Positions 40,087 through 49,008 of a stretch of 64,000 nt of DNA are shown here, piece by piece. Under the pieces are notes generated by a model that saw nothing but the letters and a program-made list of their open reading frames with translations, made no database searches and was not told where the DNA came from. A program made the position numbers and the translations under genes. Source of the stretch: Streptomyces brasiliensis. GTDB taxonomy: Bacteria > Actinomycetota > Actinomycetes > Streptomycetales > Streptomycetaceae. The stretch's first letter is position 1, and each line of letters starts with the position of its first letter. Location of the stretch: positions 124,001 through 188,000 of the forward strand of contig NZ_BMQA01000006.1 in assembly GCF_014647875.1 (NCBI RefSeq), in the 5' to 3' direction.

Positions 40087-40449
40087 ATGGCCGAACAGAT
40101 CACCTACAGGCGAGTCTACGAAGAGACCTCTCCTCAGGACGGGAAGCGCGTGCTTGTCGACCGGGTCTGGCCACGGGGCATGCGCAAGGAGGACGCGCAT
40201 CTGGACGAGTGGCTGCGTGATGTCGCCCCCTCCAGCGAGCTGCGCAAGTGGTACAGCCATGAGCCCAGCCGCTTCACCGAGTTCCGTCGCCGCTACCTGG
40301 CCGAACTGCGCGATGCCGGACACCGCGAGGCGGCCGGGCACCTGCATGACCTGGCGGCGCACGACAAGGTCATGCTGTTGACCGCCACCAAGGACGTGGA
40401 CCACAGCCAGGCCGCTGTCCTGGCCGAGTGGCTGGCCAAGAAACGGTGA
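40087..40449 (+). CDS. DUF488 family protein
   Basis: A 120-residue protein with the DUF488 hallmark RVLVDRVWPRGMRKEDAH near residue 22, then WLRDVAPSSELRKWYSH and LLTATKDVDHSQAAVLAEW. The family is widespread and unassigned. Conserved Arg, Trp and His residues suggest a small-molecule or nucleic-acid binding pocket. A GGAGGGC ribosome-binding site lies 7 nt upstream of the ATG at 40087. It is followed by the STAS-domain gene, 122 nt downstream on the same strand. Confidence 0.85.
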   Translation: MAEQITYRRVYEETSPQDGKRVLVDRVWPRGMRKEDAHLDEWLRDVAPSSELRKWYSHEPSRFTEFRRRYLAELRDAGHREAAGHLHDLAAHDKVMLLTATKDVDHSQAAVLAEWLAKKR

Positions 40450-40571
40450 TGAACGCACAAGGGTCCACCAGGGCGGCAAGCCGCGGATGCTGATCGCCGA
40501 CCGCAGGCGCGGCGGAGCGTACGTCATGCAGTGTGCTGTGTCGCCGGAGCCGCACAAAGACGTGAGGTGGG

Positions 40572-40943
40572 ATGGCGATGCGAACGAACATGATCCGCGA
40601 CGAGCACATGACCGTCAGCTACGACATGGTGAACGGCTGGACGGTCGTCGAGATCGACGGCGATGTGGACGCCCACACCTCTCCCGTGATCCGTGAAGCA
40701 GTGCTCAAGCTCATCGACGAGGGACACCGCCACTTCGTCCTGGACCTGAGCTTCGTGTCCTTCATGGACTCGATGGGACTGGGCGTGGTCGTGGTGGTCA
40801 CGAAACGCATCCGTAAACACCAAGGCTCATTGCGGATCGCGGTCGCCTCCAGCCGGATACTCAGGGTGTTCGACCTCAGCGGCCTGCGTGAGGGTTACGA
40901 GATCTATCCGTCGCCGGAGGACGCAACGCGTCACGCTCCCTAG
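40572..40943 (+). CDS. STAS-domain anti-sigma factor antagonist
   Basis: A 123-residue protein of the SpoIIAA/RsbV type. It has WTVVEIDGDVDAHTSPVIRE at the start, FVLDLSFVSFMDSMGLGVVV carrying the regulatory Ser (in D-S-M-G, where the canonical motif is D-S-S-G), and RVFDLSGLREGYEIYPS at the C-terminus. Such antagonists bind an anti-sigma kinase when unphosphorylated and so free a SigB-like sigma factor. No cognate anti-sigma factor or sigma gene is adjacent, so the partner is encoded elsewhere. The start may be the ATG at 40572, 40578 or 40590; GAGGTGGG directly abuts the first and suits the second better. Confidence 0.88.
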   Translation: MAMRTNMIRDEHMTVSYDMVNGWTVVEIDGDVDAHTSPVIREAVLKLIDEGHRHFVLDLSFVSFMDSMGLGVVVVVTKRIRKHQGSLRIAVASSRILRVFDLSGLREGYEIYPSPEDATRHAP

Positions 40944-41357
40944 TGCTGTGACCGGAGAGGGATGTCGTACGGGAGCCCGGTGGTGGTTCAGGGGTCCGGG
41001 TCGTGACTTCCATGATCGGTCGGTGAGGAAGACGGCGCTGGAAGCCCCGTCGAGGTCCCGGTGGGCATGGACAGGGCCAATGCCACCTTCCGCTACCTCG
41101 ATCACACCGGGCGTGTCGGTCAGCTCTGCCGCCGAAGGCGTGCAGACGGCCCGGCGATCCGGCCCTCCGAGAGTCCGCTGTGTCCGCTGTGTCCGCCACC
41201 GCGATCCGAGCCGTCCATCTGCGCAGGCCGACGAAGACGCCAACACCCGTGAACACAAACACGGTTGAACTGTCGATCAGCGGATTCAGTCCGTTGTCCC
41301 GAACTCCTGGATCCGCACCCCTGATGAGACGTCTTCGCGCGTCACAGGAGTGGACAG
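40944..41357. other. 414-bp region without a convincing gene
   Basis: I see no supported coding sequence. Several short overlapping frames exist but have no good ribosome-binding site or family signature. The sequence is less regular than its neighbours and may hold decayed remains; nothing identifiable is present. Confidence 0.5.
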
Positions 41358-41431
41358 TGGGGCGGGTGGGACTCGAACCCACGGCCGACGGATTATGAGT
41401 CCGCTGCTCTAACCGGCTGAGCTACCGCCCC
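41358..41431 (-). tRNA. tRNA with CAU anticodon (elongator Met, or Ile2)
   Basis: Read on the minus strand, GGGGCGG pairs with CCGCCCC in the acceptor stem. The D arm is TAGCTCAGCCGGTTAGAGC, the anticodon loop is CTCATAA (CAU) and the T arm is GTGGGTTCGAGTCCCAC. The discriminator base is A and CCA is not encoded. A CAU elongator can be methionine or lysidine-modified isoleucine. The sequence alone does not settle it for me. Confidence 0.93.
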
Positions 41432-41566
41432 ATAACGGCGTGTCGCGTACATGTGTACGCGCCGTCTGCCGCAGCATAGCCGCTCATACGATCTCCTGCC
41501 TCGGCTGGTCGGCTTCGCATGACCTTGATGACTCCGCCGTGGCCTGCGCAGTTCCCCCCGGACATG

Positions 41567-41588
41567 AAAAAGGACCCCTGAGGGTCCT
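41567..41588 (-). terminator. Rho-independent terminator of the tRNA-Asn unit
   Basis: On the minus strand AGGACCC-TCAG-GGGTCCT is followed by a T-run (AAAAA at 41567-41571 on the plus strand). It lies 12 nt downstream of the first tRNA-Asn gene, ending the tandem tRNA transcript. Confidence 0.85.
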
Positions 41589-41599
41589 CGTTCAGCATG

Positions 41600-41672
41600 C
41601 TCCCCCGACTGGACTCGAACCAGTAACCTGCCGGTTAACAGCCGGCTGCTCTGCCAATTGAGCTACGGAGGA
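41600..41672 (-). tRNA. tRNA-Asn (GUU), downstream copy
   Basis: On the minus strand, acceptor TCCTCCG pairs with CGGGGGA (one U-G pair). The D arm is TAGCTCAATTGGCAGAGC, the anticodon loop is CTGTTAA (GUU), the T arm is ACTGGTTCGAGTCCAGT and the discriminator is G. It is identical to the copy at 41678 and separated from it by 5 nt. Confidence 0.97.
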
Positions 41673-41677
41673 CCGAG

Positions 41678-41750
41678 CTCCCCCGACTGGACTCGAACCA
41701 GTAACCTGCCGGTTAACAGCCGGCTGCTCTGCCAATTGAGCTACGGAGGA
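41678..41750 (-). tRNA. tRNA-Asn (GUU), upstream copy
   Basis: Identical cloverleaf to the copy at 41600: acceptor TCCTCCG/CGGGGGA, anticodon GUU in CTGTTAA, discriminator G. Transcribed first, since transcription is on the minus strand. The two copies are a tandem duplication with a 5-nt spacer and no integrated element beside them. Confidence 0.97.
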
Positions 41751-41908
41751 ATGCCTCGTTGCATCGAACGTACCTACCTGGGTATTCGCCAGGGGGCGCG
41801 CGCTCGCTGCGACACATACATTAGCGCAAGCAGGGGGGTGCTCCGCCAATCGGTTCCCCCGTCGCCGATGCCGCACCAGAGACCTACGCAAGGGAAAGGG
41901 TGGCCGCC

Positions 41909-42214
41909 ATGCGCTACCGGCTCACGTTCGTCGCCGGACTGGCCCTGGGTTACGTGCTGGGCACGAGGGCCGGGCGCGAGCGCTACGAGCAGCTGAAGAA
42001 GTCAGCTCAGCAGTTCGCGCAGAACCCCGCCGTCCGCAACACCGCGGAGACGGCGGCCCAGCAGGGACGCCGCTACGCGGGCAAGGCCTTCCACACGGTG
42101 AGCGACAGGGTCGGCGACCGCGTCCCCGACTCGGTGGCCCAACGGGTACGGTCCCTGCGCGAGCGCGCGATGAACGGCACCCCCGAGGACGACTGGGGCA
42201 CGAGCAACACGTAG
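41909..42214 (+). CDS. Small YtxH-like protein
   Basis: A protein of about 101 residues. It begins MRYRLTFVAGLALGYVLGTR, a single N-terminal membrane segment with a GxxxG-type face, followed by an Arg/Lys-rich amphipathic helix (RERYEQLKKSAQQFAQNPAV) and low-complexity charged sequence. This is the layout of YtxH-like (DUF948/YtxH) stress-associated proteins. The function is not known in Streptomyces. The ATG at 41909 has GGGAAAGGG upstream; a GTG at 41900 is an alternative. Confidence 0.75.
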   Translation: MRYRLTFVAGLALGYVLGTRAGRERYEQLKKSAQQFAQNPAVRNTAETAAQQGRRYAGKAFHTVSDRVGDRVPDSVAQRVRSLRERAMNGTPEDDWGTSNT

Positions 42215-42241
42215 GGCCGCCCCCGAACGCCGGTTGTTCCA

Positions 42242-42266
42242 GCGCCCCGGAAGGGGCGCGGGGAAC
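42242..42266. repeat. Streptomyces intergenic repeat, copy 3
   Basis: GCGCCCC-GGAA-GGGGCGC forms a 7-bp stem and continues as GGGGAAC, matching the core of the elements at 11971 and 51012. It separates the YtxH-like gene from the kinase gene. Confidence 0.7.
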
Positions 42267-42319
42267 CTCCTGGCGTGCACGGCCGAACCAACCGGCGCGA
42301 TGGGGCAAAATCTGGAGGC

Positions 42320-43771
42320 ATGGGGATAGTCGCCGGGTTGGACAGCTCGCCCGAATTCACTCGCATCGTCGTCTGTGACGCGGACACCGGAGCCGTGCTC
42401 AGACAGGGTTACGCGCCGCACCCGGTGGAGAACGCCGAAGGCGCACGCCCCTCCGACATGGACCCACAGGCCTGGCTGCTGTCCCTGGGCGAGGCGGCCG
42501 GTGGTGGGCTCCTCGAGGGTGTGCAGGCCATCGGCGTCTCCGCGCAGCAGAACGCGCTGATCCCGCTGGACGCCCAGGGCAACACCGTGCGCCCGGCGAT
42601 GGTCGGCGGCGACAAGCGCGCGCAGGTCTCGGCCGCCGATCTGATCGACGCGCTCGGTGGGCGCGAGGCCTGGGCGCAGGCCGTCGGATCCGTGCCGCAG
42701 GCCGCGCAGCCTGTCACCAAGCTGCGCTGGCTCGCCAGGACCGAACCCGAGAACGCGATGCGCACGGCAATGCTGCTCCAGGCGCACGACTGGCTGGTGT
42801 GGCAGCTGCTCGGGCGGCCGCTGCGCCGGACCACCGACCGGGGCGGCGCCTCCGGGACCGGCTACTGGTCCGCGGCCACCGGCGCCTACCGGCCCGATCT
42901 GGTCGAGCTGGCGCTCGGTCACGAGGCGGCGCTGCCCGAGGTGATCGGACCGTCGGCGGCGGCCGGTACGACGCCGGAGGGGCTGCTGATCTCCGCGGGC
43001 ACCGGCGAGACGATGGCCGCCGCGTTCGGGCTGGGGATCGGGCTGGGCGACGCGGTGGTGTCGCTCGGCGCCTCCGGTTCCGTGATGGCCGTCCACCCCG
43101 AGGCGCTCGCCGACCAGTCCGGGATGATCACCTCGCTGGCCGACGCCACCGGCATGCACCTGCCCGTCGTGACCACCCTGAACGCCGTACGGACCCTGCG
43201 CGGCACCGCCGAACTCCTGGGGCTGTCCGACCTGGAGAGCCTGTCCGACCTCGCGATAAAGTCGACGCCCGGCTCGCACGGCCTCGTCCTCCTGCCCTAC
43301 CTGGAGGGCGAGCGGACGCCGAGCCTGCCACACACCGCCGGGACGCTGGCCGGGCTGCGGCGCGAGTCGATGAAGCCCGAGCATCTGGCGCGGGCCGCGT
43401 TCGAGGGCATGCTGTGCGGGCTCGCGGACGCGCTGGACGTGCTGCGCGGCCGGGGCGTGGACGTGCGGCGGATCTTCCTGCTGGGGCAGGCCGCCGAGCT
43501 GACCGCGGTACAGGCCGCGGCGCCCTCGCTGTTCGGCGCTCAGGTCGTCGTACCGCAGCCCGCGGACTACGCGGCGATCGGTGCCGCGCGACAGGCGGCG
43601 TGGGCGCTCGGTGTGTCGCAGGGCAAGCAGGATCCGCGGACCCCGCCGGTGTGGCAGGGCGCGGCGGCCCAGGTTCTCGACCCCGGTGAGGAGCTGGCCG
43701 TGGGTCAGGCGGTGCGTCAGCAGTTCGTGTCGGTGCGGGAACAGACCCATCCCGGGGCGTTCCGGGCATGA
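42320..43771 (+). CDS. FGGY-family carbohydrate kinase, xylulokinase-like
   Basis: A 483-residue sugar kinase. The FGGY pattern is visible as IVAGLDSSPEFTRIVVCDAD at the N-terminus (phosphate 1), VQAIGVSAQQNALIPLDAQG, SGTGYWSAATGAYRPDLVEL, VVSLGASGSVMAVHPEA (phosphate 2), LLPYLEGERTPSLPHTAG and IFLLGQAAELTAVQAAAP. The GxYLEGERTP and QQNALIPLD segments are typical of xylulose kinases; glycerol or ribulose kinase is less likely. The family phosphorylates D-xylulose to the 5-phosphate for the pentose phosphate pathway. The start ATG at 42320 has GGAGG very close (1 nt spacing), so a slightly different start is possible. No sugar transporter or isomerase gene is adjacent. Confidence 0.85.
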   Translation: MGIVAGLDSSPEFTRIVVCDADTGAVLRQGYAPHPVENAEGARPSDMDPQAWLLSLGEAAGGGLLEGVQAIGVSAQQNALIPLDAQGNTVRPAMVGGDKRAQVSAADLIDALGGREAWAQAVGSVPQAAQPVTKLRWLARTEPENAMRTAMLLQAHDWLVWQLLGRPLRRTTDRGGASGTGYWSAATGAYRPDLVELALGHEAALPEVIGPSAAAGTTPEGLLISAGTGETMAAAFGLGIGLGDAVVSLGASGSVMAVHPEALADQSGMITSLADATGMHLPVVTTLNAVRTLRGTAELLGLSDLESLSDLAIKSTPGSHGLVLLPYLEGERTPSLPHTAGTLAGLRRESMKPEHLARAAFEGMLCGLADALDVLRGRGVDVRRIFLLGQAAELTAVQAAAPSLFGAQVVVPQPADYAAIGAARQAAWALGVSQGKQDPRTPPVWQGAAAQVLDPGEELAVGQAVRQQFVSVREQTHPGAFRA

Positions 43772-43917
43772 GCCGTAGGTCCTGAGACCGGTTCGCGATG
43801 GAACCTTGGTCCGCTGTTGGGTTAATCGGTTGAGGTAACGCGGGTGGAGTGTCGGACGATAGGGGCCAAGGGCAGACCGACCGACCGCCCCTCACCGCCG
43901 ACTCCGAGAGACGTAGC

Positions 43918-45651
43918 GTGCTCATACGACTTCTGCGGACCTATCTCAGGCCCTACAAGAAACCCATCGCCGTACTGGTGCTGCTGCAGTTCCTGCAGAC
44001 CTGCGCCACCCTCTACCTGCCCACACTGAACGCGCACATCATCGACAACGGTGTCGTGAAGGGTGACACGGGTTACATCCTGTCCTTCGGCGCCGTGATG
44101 ATCGGCGTCTCGCTGGCGCAGGTCGTGTGCAACATCGGTGCCGTGTACTACGGCGCGCGCACCGCGTCGGCGCTCGGCCGGGACGTCCGTGCCGCTGTCT
44201 TCGACCGGGTGCAGTCCTTCTCCTCGCGTGAGGTTGGTCACTTCGGCGCGCCCTCGCTCATCACCCGTACGACCAATGACGTGCAGCAGATCCAGATGCT
44301 GGTCCTGCTGTCGTTCACTCTGATGGTCTCGGCGCCCATCATGTGCGTCGGCGGTATCGTTCTCGCGCTCGGCCTGGACGTGCCGCTGTCCGGCGTGCTG
44401 GTCGCCGTCGTGCCGGTGCTCGGCATCTCGGTGACGCTGATCGTGCGCCGGCTGCGGCCGCTGTTCCGCGCCATGCAGGTGCGCCTCGACACGGTGAACC
44501 GGGTGCTGCGCGAGCAGATCACCGGCAACCGCGTCATCCGCGCCTTCGTCCGCGACGAGTACGAGCAGGACCGGTTCAAGAAGTCGAACACCCAGCTGAC
44601 CGAGATGCAGCTGGCGACCGGCAACATGCTCGCACTGATGTTCCCGATCGTCATGACGGTGGTGAACCTGTCGTCCATCGCGGTCGTCTGGTTCGGCGCC
44701 CACCGCATCGCGAGCGGCGGGATGATGATCGGCGACCTGACGGCGTTCCTCGCCTATCTGATGCAGATCGTCATGTCCGTGATGATGGCCACGTTCATGT
44801 TCATGATGGTGCCGCGGGCCGAGGTGTGCGCCGAGCGCGTCCAGGAGGTCCTGGGCACCGAGTCGAGCGTCGTGCCGCCGCTCGCGCCGGTCAGCGAGCT
44901 GCGCCGGCACGGTCATCTGGAGATCCGCGGCGCCGGGTTCCGCTATCCGGGTGCCGAGGAGCCGGTGCTGAAGTCCATCGACCTGGTGGCCCGGCCGGGT
45001 GAGACGACCGCCGTCATCGGCTCCACCGGCAGCGGCAAGTCGACGCTGCTCGGGCTGGTCCCGCGGCTGTTCGACGTGACCGAGGGCGAGGTCCTGGTGG
45101 ACGGCGTCCCCGTGGCGGACGTCGAACCGAAGCTGCTCGCACGGACGGTCGGTCTCGTGCCGCAGAAGCCGTACCTGTTCGCGGGCACGGTGGCCACCAA
45201 CCTGCGGTACGGCAATCCCGACGCCACCGACGAGGAGCTGTGGCACGCGCTGGAGGTGGCGCAGGCCAAGGACTTCGTGACGAAGCTGGAGGGCGGGCTG
45301 AACGCGCCCATCGCGCAGGGCGGTACGAACGTCTCCGGCGGTCAGCGCCAGCGCCTGGCCATCGCCCGGACGCTGGTCCAGCGCCCGGAGATATACCTCT
45401 TCGACGACTCCTTCTCCGCCCTCGACTACGCCACCGACGCGGCCCTGCGCGCGGCGCTCGGCCGGGAGACCGCCGAGGCCACCGTGGTGATCGTCGCCCA
45501 GCGCGTGGCGACCATCCGGGACGCCGACCGGATCGTGGTCCTGGACGAGGGCCGCGTCGTCGGCACCGGCCGGCACCACGAGCTCATGGCGGACAACGAG
45601 ACCTACCGGGAGATCGTGCTCTCCCAGCTCACGGAAGCGGAGGCTGCCTGA
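43918..45651 (+). CDS. ABC exporter half-transporter with degenerate ATPase site
   Basis: A 577-residue transmembrane-ATPase fusion: a six-helix type-1 exporter domain (residues about 10-315) and an ATPase domain. Walker A is GSTGSGKST and the signature is VSGGQRQRLAIART. Walker B is IYLFDDS, with Asp in place of the catalytic Glu, and the switch residue is Gln (VIVAQRV) instead of His. That pattern marks the degenerate-site subunit of heterodimeric exporters such as TM287/288. The GTG at 43918 gives a standard-length N-terminus; the frame is open from 43849. The partner starts at the very next base overlap, so the two form a heterodimer. The substrate is unknown; drugs or lipids are typical. 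Confidence 0.92.
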   Translation: MLIRLLRTYLRPYKKPIAVLVLLQFLQTCATLYLPTLNAHIIDNGVVKGDTGYILSFGAVMIGVSLAQVVCNIGAVYYGARTASALGRDVRAAVFDRVQSFSSREVGHFGAPSLITRTTNDVQQIQMLVLLSFTLMVSAPIMCVGGIVLALGLDVPLSGVLVAVVPVLGISVTLIVRRLRPLFRAMQVRLDTVNRVLREQITGNRVIRAFVRDEYEQDRFKKSNTQLTEMQLATGNMLALMFPIVMTVVNLSSIAVVWFGAHRIASGGMMIGDLTAFLAYLMQIVMSVMMATFMFMMVPRAEVCAERVQEVLGTESSVVPPLAPVSELRRHGHLEIRGAGFRYPGAEEPVLKSIDLVARPGETTAVIGSTGSGKSTLLGLVPRLFDVTEGEVLVDGVPVADVEPKLLARTVGLVPQKPYLFAGTVATNLRYGNPDATDEELWHALEVAQAKDFVTKLEGGLNAPIAQGGTNVSGGQRQRLAIARTLVQRPEIYLFDDSFSALDYATDAALRAALGRETAEATVVIVAQRVATIRDADRIVVLDEGRVVGTGRHHELMADNETYREIVLSQLTEAEAA

Positions 45652-47579
45652 TGGCCGGGCCCATGGGACGCATGATGGCCGGGCGCGGCCCCGACCAGCG
45701 CTCGATGGACTTCAAGGGGTCGGGCAAACGGCTCCTCGCCCGGTTCCGGCCCGAGCGGGTCACGATCTGCGTACTGCTGCTGTGCGTCGTCTTCAGCGTG
45801 GCCCTCAGCGTCATCGGGCCGAAGATCCTCGGCCGCGCCACCGACCTGGTCTTCGCCGGGATCATCGGCCGGCAGATGCCCGCCGGGGCCACCAAGGAAC
45901 AGGTGCTCGCCGGTATGCGCGAGCGGGGCGACGGCACCGTCGCGGACATGCTGCAGAGCACCGACTTCACCCCGGGCAAGGGCATCGACTTCGGCGCGGT
46001 CGGCGACGTCCTGCTGTTCGCGACGGGCACGTTCCTCGTGGCCGGTCTGCTGATGGCGGTGGCGACGCGGCTGGTGAACCGGTCCGTGAACCGCACGATG
46101 TACCGGATGCGGCAGGACGTGCAGGGGAAGCTGGCGCGGCTGCCGCTGTCGTACTTCGACAAGCGCCAGCGCGGCGAGGTGCTGTCGCGGGCGACGAACG
46201 ACATCGACAACATCGGCCAGACGCTCCAGCAGTCGATGGGCCAGCTCATCAACTCGGTGCTCACCATCATCGGGGTGCTGGCGGTGATGTTCTGGGTGTC
46301 GTGGCTGCTCGCGTTGGTCGCGCTGGTGACCGTGCCGCTGTCGTTCGTCGTCGCTACGCGCATCGGCAAGCGGTCGCAGCCGCACTTCGTGCAGCAGTGG
46401 CGCACCACCGGCAAGCTGAACGCGCACGTCGAGGAGATGTACACCGGGCACACCCTGGTGAAGGTGTTCGGCCGCCAGGACGAGTCGGCGCAGCAGTTCG
46501 CCGAGCAGAACGACGCGCTGTACGAGGCCGGGTTCAAGGCTCAGTTCAACAGTGGCGTGATGCAGCCGCTGATGATGTTCGTGTCGAACCTCAACTACGT
46601 GCTGGTGGCGGTCGTCGGCGGGCTGCGCGTCGCCTCGGGCGCGCTGTCGATCGGTGACGTGCAGGCCTTCATCCAGTACTCGCGGCAGTTCTCGATGCCG
46701 CTGACCCAGGTCGCCTCGATGGCCAACCTGGTGCAGTCCGGCGTCGCTTCGGCGGAGCGGATCTTCGAACTCCTGGACGCGGAGGAGCAGGAGGCGGACC
46801 CGGTGCCGGGCGAGCGGCCGGCGGAGCTGCGCGGGCGGGTGGCGCTCGAGCACGTGTCCTTCCGGTACGACCCGGAGAAGCCGCTGATCGAGGACCTGTC
46901 GCTGAAGGTCGAGCCCGGTCACACGGTCGCGATCGTCGGCCCGACCGGCGCGGGCAAGACCACGCTGGTCAACCTGCTGATGCGGTTCTACGACGTCTCC
47001 GGCGGGCGCATCACGCTCGACGGCGTGGACATCGCGAGGATGTCCCGGGACGAACTGCGCGCCGGGATAGGGATGGTGCTGCAGGACACCTGGCTGTTCG
47101 GCGGCACGATCGCGGAGAACATCGCGTACGGCGCCTCGCGCGAGGTCACCCGCGGCGAGATCGAGGAGGCGGCGCGGGCGGCTCACGCGGACCGGTTCGT
47201 CCGGACGCTGCCCGACGGCTACGACACCGTGATCGACGACGAGGGCACCGGCGTCAGCGCCGGTGAGAAGCAGCTCATCACCATCGCGCGGGCGTTCCTG
47301 TCCGACCCGGTGATCCTGGTGCTCGACGAAGCGACGAGTTCGGTGGACACGCGGACGGAGGTCCTGATCCAGAAGGCGATGGCCAAACTCGCCCATGGAC
47401 GCACGTCGTTCGTGATCGCGCACCGGCTCTCCACCATCCGGGACGCCGACACGATCCTGGTGATGGAGAACGGTTCGATCGTCGAGCAGGGCGCGCACAG
47501 CGAGCTGTTGGCGGCGGACGGGGCGTATGCGCGCCTGTACAAGGCGCAGTTCGCCCAGGCTGTGGCCGAGGTCGACTGA
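45651..47579 (+). CDS. ABC exporter half-transporter with canonical Walker B
   Basis: A 642-residue fusion protein that starts on the last base of the previous stop (TGATG), so the pair is translationally coupled. The membrane domain contains a long first extracellular loop (about residues 60-115). The ATPase part has Walker A GPTGAGKTT, Walker B ILVLDEATSS with the catalytic Glu, and H-switch VIAHRLSTI. Its signature motif is altered (VSAGEKQ). In the heterodimer the intact catalytic site therefore combines this Walker B with the partner's VSGGQ, and the altered signature joins the partner's degenerate site. A hairpin terminator follows immediately. Confidence 0.92.
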   Translation: MAGPMGRMMAGRGPDQRSMDFKGSGKRLLARFRPERVTICVLLLCVVFSVALSVIGPKILGRATDLVFAGIIGRQMPAGATKEQVLAGMRERGDGTVADMLQSTDFTPGKGIDFGAVGDVLLFATGTFLVAGLLMAVATRLVNRSVNRTMYRMRQDVQGKLARLPLSYFDKRQRGEVLSRATNDIDNIGQTLQQSMGQLINSVLTIIGVLAVMFWVSWLLALVALVTVPLSFVVATRIGKRSQPHFVQQWRTTGKLNAHVEEMYTGHTLVKVFGRQDESAQQFAEQNDALYEAGFKAQFNSGVMQPLMMFVSNLNYVLVAVVGGLRVASGALSIGDVQAFIQYSRQFSMPLTQVASMANLVQSGVASAERIFELLDAEEQEADPVPGERPAELRGRVALEHVSFRYDPEKPLIEDLSLKVEPGHTVAIVGPTGAGKTTLVNLLMRFYDVSGGRITLDGVDIARMSRDELRAGIGMVLQDTWLFGGTIAENIAYGASREVTRGEIEEAARAAHADRFVRTLPDGYDTVIDDEGTGVSAGEKQLITIARAFLSDPVILVLDEATSSVDTRTEVLIQKAMAKLAHGRTSFVIAHRLSTIRDADTILVMENGSIVEQGAHSELLAADGAYARLYKAQFAQAVAEVD

Positions 47580-47587
47580 GTACTGAC

Positions 47588-47615
47588 GGGGCCGCTCTCT
47601 TCGGGGAGCGGCCCC
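47588..47615. terminator. Bidirectional hairpin terminator
   Basis: GGGGCCGCTC (47588-47597) pairs with GAGCGGCCCC (47606-47615), an 8-nt loop, followed by CTCTTC. It lies between the convergent ABC exporter (47579) and sigma factor (47620) genes and can serve both. Confidence 0.85.
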
Positions 47616-47619
47616 CTCT

Positions 47620-48744
47620 TCAGTCCAGGTAACCCCGCAGCTGGTCCGCGAACGCGTGGTCCCTCAGTTTGTTGAGGGTCTTCGACTCGATCTGGCGGAT
47701 CCTCTCCCGCGTCACGCCGAAGATGCGGCCGATCTCCTCCAGTGTGCGGGGGCGGCCGTCGACGAGGCCGTAACGCAGCTGGACCACCTTGCGTTCGCGC
47801 TCCCCCAGTGTCGACAGCACCGCCTCCAGGTGCTCCCTGAGCAGCAGGAACGCCGCCGATTCGACGGGGCTCGCGGCGTCCCCGTCCTCGATGAGGTCAC
47901 CGAGGGCGACGTCGTCCTCCTCGCCCACGGGCGCGTGCAGCGAGACGGGTTCCTGGGCGAGCCGCAGCACCTCGCTGACCCGCTCGGGCGGCAGTTCGAG
48001 GTGGGCGGCGACCTCGTCCGGCGTGGGTTCGTAGCCGCGTTCCTGGAGCATCCGCCGCTGCACCCGCACCACGCGGTTGATCAGCTCGACGACGTGCACG
48101 GGGACGCGGATGGTGCGCGCCTGGTCGGCCAGCGCGCGGGACATGGCCTGCCGGATCCACCAGGTGGCGTACGTCGAGAACTTGTAGCCGCGCGCGTAGT
48201 CGAACTTCTCGACGGCCCTGATGAGCCCGAGGTTTCCCTCCTGCACGAGGTCGAGCATGGTCAGGCCGCGGCCGACGTACCGCTTGGCGACGGAGACCAC
48301 GAGCCGCAGATTCGCCTCGATGAGCCGGCGCTTCGCCATCCGCCCCATGACGACCAGCCGGTCGAGGTCCAGGGCGAGCCGGTCGTCGAGCTCGGGCGTG
48401 TTGCCCAGCTTCTCCTCGGCGAACAGACCGGCCTCGACGCGGCGGGCGAGTTCGACCTCCTCGGCCGCGGTGAGCAGCGGGATGCGGCCGATCTCGCGCA
48501 GGTACTGGCGGAACAGGTCCGAGGAGGGGCCGCTGGTCTCGGTGCGGGCGACGGGCGGTTCGACGGGCTCGGGGGCCTCCGCGGTGAGCGCCTCGGCGGG
48601 CGGCTCGGCCGGCTCGGGCGCGGGCTCCGTCTCGGGGTGGAGTGCGAGGCGGTTCTGCGGCGGCACGCCCGCGAAGACTTCGGTCTCCGCGTCCGTCCCG
48701 TCCTTCGTGCTGCTGTCGGTCTGGGTGAGGGTCTGGGTCTGCAC
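47620..48744 (-). CDS. hrdA: Principal-like RNA polymerase sigma factor HrdA
   Basis: A sigma-70 group 2 factor of about 374 residues. Region 1.2 is [20 protein letters not shown]. Region 2 is [20 protein letters not shown] with [20 protein letters not shown]. Region 3 ([20 protein letters not shown]) and the region 4 helix-turn-helix ([20 protein letters not shown]) follow. The first 75 residues are acidic and Pro/Glu-rich. Gene order with dnaG matches S. coelicolor hrdA (SCO2465). The GTG at 48744 has GGAGG 8 nt upstream, so I prefer it; the frame is open to 48906, which would add 54 residues. HrdA is non-essential and probably acts under special conditions. Confidence 0.85.
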   Translation of the reverse strand: MQTQTLTQTDSSTKDGTDAETEVFAGVPPQNRLALHPETEPAPEPAEPPAEALTAEAPEPVEPPVARTETSGPSSDLFRQYLREIGRIPLLTAAEEVELARRVEAGLFAEEKLGNTPELDDRLALDLDRLVVMGRMAKRRLIEANLRLVVSVAKRYVGRGLTMLDLVQEGNLGLIRAVEKFDYARGYKFSTYATWWIRQAMSRALADQARTIRVPVHVVELINRVVRVQRRMLQERGYEPTPDEVAAHLELPPERVSEVLRLAQEPVSLHAPVGEEDDVALGDLIEDGDAASPVESAAFLLLREHLEAVLSTLGERERKVVQLRYGLVDGRPRTLEEIGRIFGVTRERIRQIESKTLNKLRDHAFADQLRGYLD

Positions 48745-49008
48745 GGGGGCGACCTCCAGGATGATCGCTGCCAAGGTGTACGGCAGCGGTACTTCGGGGG
48801 CGGAGTCGACGGCCTCGCCGTTGTCCGTCCCGTACGTGATGAGCGGAACCGCGGGATTGTCGGACCCGTGGGCGACGGATCGGCCGCGCTCCGAGGACTC
48901 AGGCACCGCCCCCAGTGTGGGGTAAGATACATCGCCGCCACGAGGGGCGTGCGGTGACTTTTTGCGTCCGTTCGGTGACCGCGCGGTTACCCTGGCGTAT
49001 CCGGCGGA

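Noticed and set aside
40944..41357. Possible insertion-sequence end or gene remnant near AGTGCTGTGACC
   Set aside because: No terminal inverted repeat pair, target duplication or transposase frame could be found.
41600..41750. Integration site of a mobile element at the tandem tRNA-Asn genes
   Set aside because: No integrase, attachment-site duplication beyond the tRNA copies themselves, or phage genes nearby.
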